DNA from: Planococcus citri
Taxonomy: Eukaryota > Arthropoda > Insecta > Hemiptera > Pseudococcidae
Assembly (NCBI RefSeq): GCF_950023065.1
Contig: NC_088680.1
Span: forward strand, 19,332,559-19,396,558
Direction of reading: 5' to 3'
Length of the DNA stretch: 64,000 bases
Below the pieces are notes generated by a model. That model made no database searches. It saw nothing but the letters and a program-made list of their open reading frames with translations, and was not told the DNA's origin. The position numbers and the translations under genes were made by a program. Each line of letters opens with the position of its first letter. The stretch's first letter is position 1. Shown piece by piece: positions 52,601 to 61,600 of the stretch.

Positions 52601-55600
52601 GCTTTGGAAGGCCGAACTTCATTCTGAAAACTAATTTCAATACCCTATGAAGTGGACTGCGTAGTTTTGGAGCTTCCAGCGACTTTTTAGAAAGTACTGG
52701 AGCCTCCGGTAGATTTTCGAAACTTTGAATTTCTACAAAACTTCATGAAATGAAATTGGAAAACCGAAATTTACTCTGCACAGCACGTGCAAAAGTTAAT
52801 TAGAACAGATTTTGGACCATTTTTCAAAAAACTGAAGTTTTCAAAAAGGTGCATGAGGCTCCAAAATGGATTGAAACTGCCAGAAATCCATTTCGGAATA
52901 TGTAACGCCAAAAATAGGGTGTCAAATGAATGTTATCTTTCTACCTCAAATAGAGCTAGGAGGAAACGTGAATTTTTTTAATTGAACACACAACAACCGT
53001 GCATACAAAACCATATTAAACTGAATCACCCTGTATGATACCACTTTGATCTATTCAGGGTGATAATTACAGAAATTCAATCAGATCAGTGTGATCTTAT
53101 AATTAGTATAGGCATAAAAGGTGGAAACATTTTCACACCATCCGGAAATACAAATTGTAAAACAAAATTTTCAGATAGTAAGTATACGTACCATCCTTAT
53201 TCATTCCCATACTAAGGCATTTTTTTAATCTACACGCTTGGCATTGATTCCTATGGGCTTTATCGACGACACACCGACCTGTACCGGCTTGACATCTGAA
53301 AAGATACAAAATAAATACTTTATATAAAACGTAACCGTTTAGAAAAGCGAAAACTTCGCTTGGTTTTCGTTCATTTGCCTCCGCCTTTCGGCTTTCTCTC
53401 TTATTTACACGCAGATATATGGGTTTATACAAAGCTCAAAAAACGTTCACTCGCTGTATCGAAATCGATTCGAGGAAAAGATTTAAGTATACCATAAGCA
53501 AAAGCGTGTAACTTCAAAACACGACGAAGCTTGAAGCTTCGTCGCGAACGAGCGACGAATAGGTAGGTATTTCGCCAAAATAAAAACACAAATCAATCAA
53601 AAATACGTCTGAAAACAGAGCTTAAATGATAAGAAAAAGAAGCGCAGCGCGGTAAGAAAGGAAGAAAAAAATCTTTGGAAAATCGGGTCTTTTTATTACT
53701 AGAATTCGGTTGGTTTTCGTATTGAAAAGTTGTACGAGAGTATAGGAAGTTGTATAAGACTTACATGACGCGACTCAAGGGACCGATTCTTTCAAATCAA
53801 ACAGTATAACAAGCAGCAATGGCGTCGTCCCTCCAACCATTTAAATCTTTCCATTTCATTTTAAAGGAAAAACTGATCCTCCTTATTTCAAAAGTTCATC
53901 CGTTTCGGCTTCCCCTTTTTCCTTTTTCATTCGCCCCTCTTACCTCTCTCGTCACCCTTTTCGTATATCTTCTTTCAATTGATAGTTCTACTTTAACTTT
54001 CGTTTCGTTCGAAGCGTAGTTCAATTTTCTTTTAATCCTTGAAATTCATCCTGTTTTTACGTCCTGCGTCCTACGTCGTCCTACGTCCTGCTATATCGAG
54101 TACCCAGTATACGATACGAACCGAAAAGATACGCTTGATCCTTTTTTTCGCTCTCTTTCTCGCTTTGCCAACAACCGACGGCGACGGTAATCCTGGCCTG
54201 GTTATAAATAGCGTCAGTATCGCAGATGTCGAATGCAAAATTTCAACCCGGTTAAATGGCTTTTTCATTTGTCTGATTTTATACTTTTTACGATATGATT
54301 TTTTATATCTCCTATTGTACCTTTTTATAGTATACGGTCATACGGCTCAAGCTCGCGATTAAATTCCGCGCGCTAGGTATAATCAATAATGGCGTTAAAA
54401 TTATCCCAAATATAGGGGGTCTTTCGAATAAATATCTAACGAGGTGAGTCGGATTAATTCGGCTTTAATTGATATTTTTATCGTGTGTTTTTCGATTCGA
54501 GGCCGTAATTTCTGTTATAGGTACCTATACTCGTATACTATGAAATGAAATTTATATCCGAATGAGTTTTCACGTGTAAAACTGCTCGTTTCAAATATCA
54601 GTTGGCGAAAATGGCGAATTTATTAGGCATAATGACAAACAGTCTGTACGATTTTGTAGAAAATTCCTCAGCACGTGTTTACATCCGCAATTTTACTATA
54701 GCTGTGAGTACCTGCATTAAGATTGGAATGAGAGCTGAAACTGATAATAGAAGATGTCGAAAATGGGTATGATTCTATGAGAAGGCCTCTACTTGATAAT
54801 CTGATTTTCAAGGGAATCCCCGAAATCCATCGAATCTCTTGTCATGTTCTCATTCAGAGAGAATCTTAATGAAAAAATCTGATTTTTTTATCACAAATAT
54901 AATCGATTAAAATTGAACGTCCAACTTCGGCTTCAAATAAGGAGCTTCGTGGAAAAGGGGCCTTGGTCAATTTTTTTCACGATTTTTACAAGTTCAAATG
55001 GACTTAAAATTTTTTTCTATATATACGCAAACATTTTCCAATTCGTTTTTTTTTTCATGGAAGAACACTTCAATATCACTGAATATGGTGGAATAATTAA
55101 CAAAAAAATAATTTTAAATATACCTACTCAGAATTGCAAAAACCAAAAAACCCAAAAAAATTGACCAAGGCCCCTTTTCCACGGAATCCTTCAAATGTCT
55201 TAAATATCTTTTTATTCCTTCCAATTGAAAATTTCATGCCTGAAATTTATTATTATTTTTTTTTTCATTTTTCTGGTAGGTTTTTTAGTTCTTTTCAAAA
55301 ATTGATTTTTTGAAGAAAAAACATCAAATTTTTCATCACAAACAACGATTTTTGATTGAACATTCAATTTTAGCTTGAAATTTCTCCGAATAAAGCCTCT
55401 CAGAAGAAAAATGAATCAGATCCACGGATGGACATTTTTCTGGGTAAGTTTTTCTCAAAAATCAATTTTTTTATGAATAAAATTGACAAAAAAATTAATT
55501 TTTCATCACAAATAATAGATTTGAATTGACTTCTGCTAAAAATATTTTAATACAAAACCATCCAAAAAGATATTGAAAAAAAATCTAGTGATGAGAAAGC

Positions 55601-58600
55601 CAGAAAAAAAATCAAATTTGTCGATGAAAATGGATTTCAACTTAAAATATTTGCAATTTAAAGCCACCCAGAAAAAATAAATAATCATAGGGAAGCTAAT
55701 TGGCCTAAAAATATTTCATCTTCGGTTTTTCCCAAAAATTAATTTTTTATGATGATGGAACTTTTTTTGAAAGAAATCAGTTTTTTTGTTAATCAGAAAA
55801 CTGAAGAAAACAAATCAAAATTTTTCACCAAAGCAATCGATTCAAGCTGAACATTCAATTTCAGCTCAAAATAAATGGCTCCCAGAAAAAAATCGCATTC
55901 TACGGATGAGCATTTTTCTAGATAAGTTTTTCTAAAAAATCAATTTTTTGTGATAGAAAAACTGACAAAAAAAAATGAAATCTTTCATCTTTCAATAATT
56001 GACTTTAGCTAAATATATTTCAATACAAAACCATCTGAAAACAAATTGTTCAAAAAAACTAAGTATTTCTTGTAATGGGAAATCCAGAAAAAATCAAATT
56101 TGTCGATTTAAATTCGCTTCAACTCAAAATATTTCAATTTAAAGCCACACAGAAAAATAGATCAAATTTTCTAATGATGGAGAAGCTAATGGCCTAAAAT
56201 TTTATTTCTCTTCAATTTTTCCCAAAAATTCATTTTTTACAATGAATAATTTTTTTTGAAAAAAATCAATTTTTTCATCAGAAAATTGAAGTAAAAAAAA
56301 TTAGAATTTTTCACCAGAAGCAATCGATTCAAGCTGAACACTCCATTTCAGCTCAAAATATTTGGAAACCCAAGCCTTCCCTTCCCCTCCCCTCCCCTCC
56401 CCTCCCGAGAAAAAATTACATTCTACAGAGGGGAATTTTTCTAAAAATGAACAATTTTTGTGATATAACCTGCCATGGGTGACATGGCAGATTTATACGG
56501 GAGTAGTACCATTTTGTAGCTCTCGTCGAGGCGAACACAGCGCGCACCTACAAGCCCCCCTATCTATTCATGGGAAGAAACTACGGGCGTCTAAAGTCTA
56601 GAAAACCAAAAAATGAAAATTTGCCAAAATGAAAAATTTGACCTAGGGAACTTGTAGAACATTTTTTTAGATGAAAATTGCAATTTTTGGGATTAGCCTA
56701 CCTTCATTTTTGAAGGATCCATGCAATTTTGAAGTTTTGAAACAAATCAATTTCTGAAAAATTTCAAATTCACTCAAATTGATCTGTTTCAAAACTTCAA
56801 AATTGCATGGATCCTTCAAAAATGAAGGTAGGCTAATCCCAAAAATTGCAATTTTCATCTAAAAAAATGTTCTACAAGTTCCCTAGGTCAAATTTTTCAT
56901 TTGGATAAATTTTCATTTTTTGGTTTTGCTCATTTTCTAGACTTTAGACGCCCGTAGTTTCTTCCCATGACTAGATAGAGGGGCTTGTAGGTAGTGCCCT
57001 TTGTTCGCCTCGACGAGAGCTACAAAATGGTACTACTCCCGTATAAATCTGCCATGTCACCCATGGCAGGTTAAAAACCTATGGGAGAAAAAAATCAAAT
57101 TCATTATAAGCAATCACTTCAAATTAAATACCCATACTTCAAAGAAATTTTATGGTCCAAAATTTTGTGTTTTTTTTTCATTTTTTTGCGTAGGACCTTC
57201 AAATGTTCTCAAAAATACTTTTTTTATGATTGAAAAAACTACGAAAAAAATCAAACTTTTCCTAAGCATTTCAATTCAAAATGTATCGAAATAGAGCCTC
57301 CCAGAAGGAAAAAAGTCACTTTCTACAGATAGCAATGACCCCAAGTTACGTTAATTTTGACCGTTTTAATGGCACTTTTTAAAAATCTGGAATTTCCAAA
57401 ATCAAGCTACAGGCTCCAGAACGGTCTGTAACCATCTCCAATTGACTCAGCAGTCCCCCACCTAAGTACCTAATTTGATTCTAATATTTTGTTCTGTGAA
57501 ATAAGAATGATTCAATTTCTCGAATGGGTGTAGAAAAGAGGAATCATAATAAAAGCGAAAAATAAAAGGTTTAGAAATTGCAACAAAATCATTCGACGCA
57601 TCATCTCAACACCTATGTTGAAATAATTCCTGCCACCAGGAGGCCTTTAAAGTATGTAGTAGCAGTATGTAAGAAGGGCGCAGGAAGCAAGGATAGTAGA
57701 GAAGACCAGAGAGAGAGAGAGAGAGAGAGACGAGCGACGACGATTTATCGAAATTACATTTGTCGCTAATAACCTCATTGAGAAACGTGAAAAAAAGGGA
57801 TGGAAATTATACCGCTAAAAGGGGAAACATTATACGCTAATGCTGTCGAGGGGTTGAATTAATATCCTATGATTGTATTGGTTGATGCGTAAACGGATTA
57901 CAATCTCTATATTGAAAAGCAACAACTTAAACTTGTTTATTGTAAGCCCTTTTACCGTTTTAAATCACTAGGCACGAAATTACTATATGGTTGTTAGAGT
58001 ACTATACTAACTATAAGTATATATACGTTCGAAATGGGTTATTAATTATTTTAACCACAATATACCATACGAGCTTCTCTCTGTATACTCGTGCACTTTG
58101 GCATTCTTTCTTGTATATGATGTTATTTGTGCTCTATATTCGCGGAGTACGATATTTTGCTGCATGTGGAAAGTTTTAGGCTACAAAAGGATGAAGAATA
58201 TACTCTTGTGACGGAATCGTCTTTTCCCTTTCATATTCGTAAACGAGTTTCAAAAGTGAATAATAATGGTCAGTTTGGTGTTCCTGGTGTATGGTTAGGG
58301 GAGGTTATAGTCCCTTTGGAGTAGATTGATACAGTTGGGTGTCTGCATTGTGATGAAGCGGTCGGATTGTAAACGAGGATATAATTTGATCGCTGAAAGC
58401 GGAAGATAAAAGAGGTGAGATGTGTCTGCGTAGGGGTTTAAATAAAAGTGGTGCATGTACATAGAAACGATGGAAAAAAGATTGAAAAAAAGAAAAGGTG
58501 AATTGAGAGTTGTAAACTTACACCTAGGCCTACCTACGTTTATTGTAGGCTGGAAAAATAGATGTTTGAAGATCAAATTTGAGCCAAAAATGCTGAAAAA

Positions 58601-61600
58601 TACTTGAAATTTCACCAAATTAACCAAGAAAGTTTAAATTTGATATGTACTCTAATTTCGATCCCTCGAATCGATTTGAAACGGGTTTGAGTAGTTCTGG
58701 AGATTCCAGCAGATTTTTGAAATTTGAAATTTTCTCAAAATGTTACCCAATGCTGAATTGAACATCATTGACCTTTTTAGAATTCTGGTCATTCTGAAGA
58801 TTGGACAGCACGATTTTCGACATCTCCAAAATTTAAAAATTTTTCCAGAAGGCATGAAAATTAATTCGTGCGGCTAAAAACCAAATTATTGCTTATCCTT
58901 GACCTGTTAATTTGTAGCTTCGCCTTCATAAACACTGCACCTGGGCCCTCCGGGAAGACATCGAACTGCAGACTACGGGGGAAAAGGGACGGTAATGATA
59001 TTTTGTGTCATGCCGATTTCTCCCACTGGGTGCTCTTGACCTTGACTGTGCTGTACTTCAATCTGCAGGCAACGGGGAAAAGGGAAGGTAGTGATATTTT
59101 GTGTAGTGCTAATTTCTCCCGCTGGGTGCTCTTGGTTGCACTGTATTTTGTTCAAGAATTTGACAACAGCGCAGCCAAGAGCACCCAGCGGATGAATTTG
59201 GCATGACACGTGTAATTTAGCCAATAGGGCGGCTAGTTGGATGTCTTCCCCCAAGTGCAGTGTCTATTATGTACTTCACCCACATTGGTTTTACTTTTTG
59301 AGACAATTTCCAGGCAAGCACTTAATTTTTAAAATTCGCACAAATGACTGTATCTTATCTGAAAAATGTCACCACCGTCATTAAATCTATGCTCAGTAAT
59401 AGGATGTTCTATGTCACCCACAAGGAGAAGTGCAGTAGATGGAGAAGGCAAAAAAATGGCCTGCCACAGGGGAGTGTTCTAGCTCCAATTCTATTCAACA
59501 TATACACGAATGAACAGCCAATCAGAGACCAGACCAGACACTTCCTGTATGCAGATGACCTGGCAGCAACTGCTCAGGGGGATACACACATAGAAGTGCA
59601 AGAAATGTTGCAGGAAACCCTGAATAAACTAGAGACCTATTACGTGGATAATTCCCTCAGACCAAATCCATCCACAACTCAAATGTGTAGCTCAGGGCTT
59701 TTAAATTACCGTAATTTATTCGTTGGTAAAATACGGCGGTAAAATACGGTAAAATACTGTATTTTATGGTATTTATGGTATTTTACTAATTTGAATATGA
59801 AGAGTTATTTTTTGTAGTTGACTTCAAAGTTCTGAACTTCTGACCTGCCTCTGTAGTAAACTTTCATCTGTTTTAGGTGTTATTAAAGATTATAGAAAAT
59901 TTTTTGTGGACATTTTTTTGATTTTTTGGAAATTCATGGAGAAAATTTTTGGTAACTTTTAAATCATAAATTTCCAAGGAAATTTGGAAATTTATGAAGG
60001 AAAGATGGAAAAAAAGTGTTAATTTGGCTTTTTGGTAAATTATGGTAAAATATGGTAATAAATTTTGGGTGTGATTTATCGGCACGACAGAAAAAGGCGT
60101 TTTAACAACGAAAAAAGGGCATTTTAACGACAGAAAAAGGCATTGCACGGGAAAAGAATTATTTCAACAAAAAAAGTTTTTGAACGACAGTAAATGAATG
60201 TCAACGACACTATAAGGTATTGCCCGACAGAATAATTTAATGCACGTCTATACAATACATTTAACGACAAATCGTGCATGGCAAAGAAATAAAATAGTGA
60301 ACGACTTAAATAATACGAATTGCACATCCAAAAATTTATAAAAAGCATGACAGTAAAAAAAAAACACACAGTTCATCTAGTATGAGGATCTGCCTCTCTT
60401 CCGTTTCTGTCCCAAAGGAATTGACTTCCCTTCAGCAGGAACTTCAATGAGCTTGAGACGAATGTGCATTGGTACCTACCTAAAGTATGCTTGCACAGTG
60501 CTGATTTAGTGTTGTAGCGGCAGGAACAAATTGACGTGCTCGACTTATGCGGATCACCAGGCAGCAAACCCAAATAAAAAATTGGAACATCTCCAAATGA
60601 ATTAAAGTCTGAGCTGAACTGAGCAAGAGGCAGGAGACAGTTCACCTTCCTCCAGAGTGATTTTGAAGTTAAAAAATTGTTTAACATGAGGAAATTGAGC
60701 AAAATCAAAATTGCAGTATCTGATTAAAGAAAGAGAAAATAGTGTTTTTAATTGAGGTTTATTACTCAAAATATATGAGTTTTTTGACCTTGCTCAGCAA
60801 TTAGTTCAGCCATATGAAATCAAGAAACTCAAAAATGAACTTCTTGCATAATCACAAAATGAGTTATTCCTCTGAAAAAAATTTTTCGGTGGGAAATAAT
60901 TTATTTTGCCGGGCATTTTGTTTTTTTGGCGGGGAATAATTTATTTTTCCGGGCAATTCTTCTTTTGGTGGGGAATAATTTATTTGGATGTGGATTACAT
61001 TTCTGTTGTTGTTTGTATGAGATCGAATTGTCGTTTGTATCACTTAAGTTGTTGTGCTGGACTGTCGTTGAAAATTGTTGAAAATTGTCGTTGGAATGCC
61101 TTATTTTGTCGTTTGAATGTCCTGTCGTTCGAACACTTTTTCTGTCATGCCTCATGCCAATATATATTCCCCATAAACTTTTGGTAAAATACTGTAAAGT
61201 ACTGCCGTAATTTTTCAACATAATGGTATATTACGTGACAGGAGCAGAAAGTATGCAATTAACTAGTATGAAGTTTAAGGAGCGAGGCAAAGCCGAGCGA
61301 CTTAAATCAAACAAGTTAATCACGTTACTGTCCAATCCTGTCGCGTATACTATTTTAATTTCATATGAGAGGAAAATAAATGCTGAAATCTTAAAAAATT
61401 GTTAATTTTGAATTTGTAAACATATGCGGAAAACAGTTACTTTCCTCTCTACTTTCGTCCCTAGGGAGGAAAGTAACTACTTTCCACACTTGTTTTGATA
61501 GCTGAGTTAAAGACATACTTTCCAATCACAAAACTGTCTAGGAAACTACTCATTTTCCGATCATATGAAATTAAATTGAAGGGCTAATTGTGAAAGTCGC

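Noticed and set aside
60373..60708. 111-codon minus-strand frame with several Cys, possible captured gene fragment
   Set aside because: No recognised domain and it lies inside a mobile element; kept only as a remark under that element.
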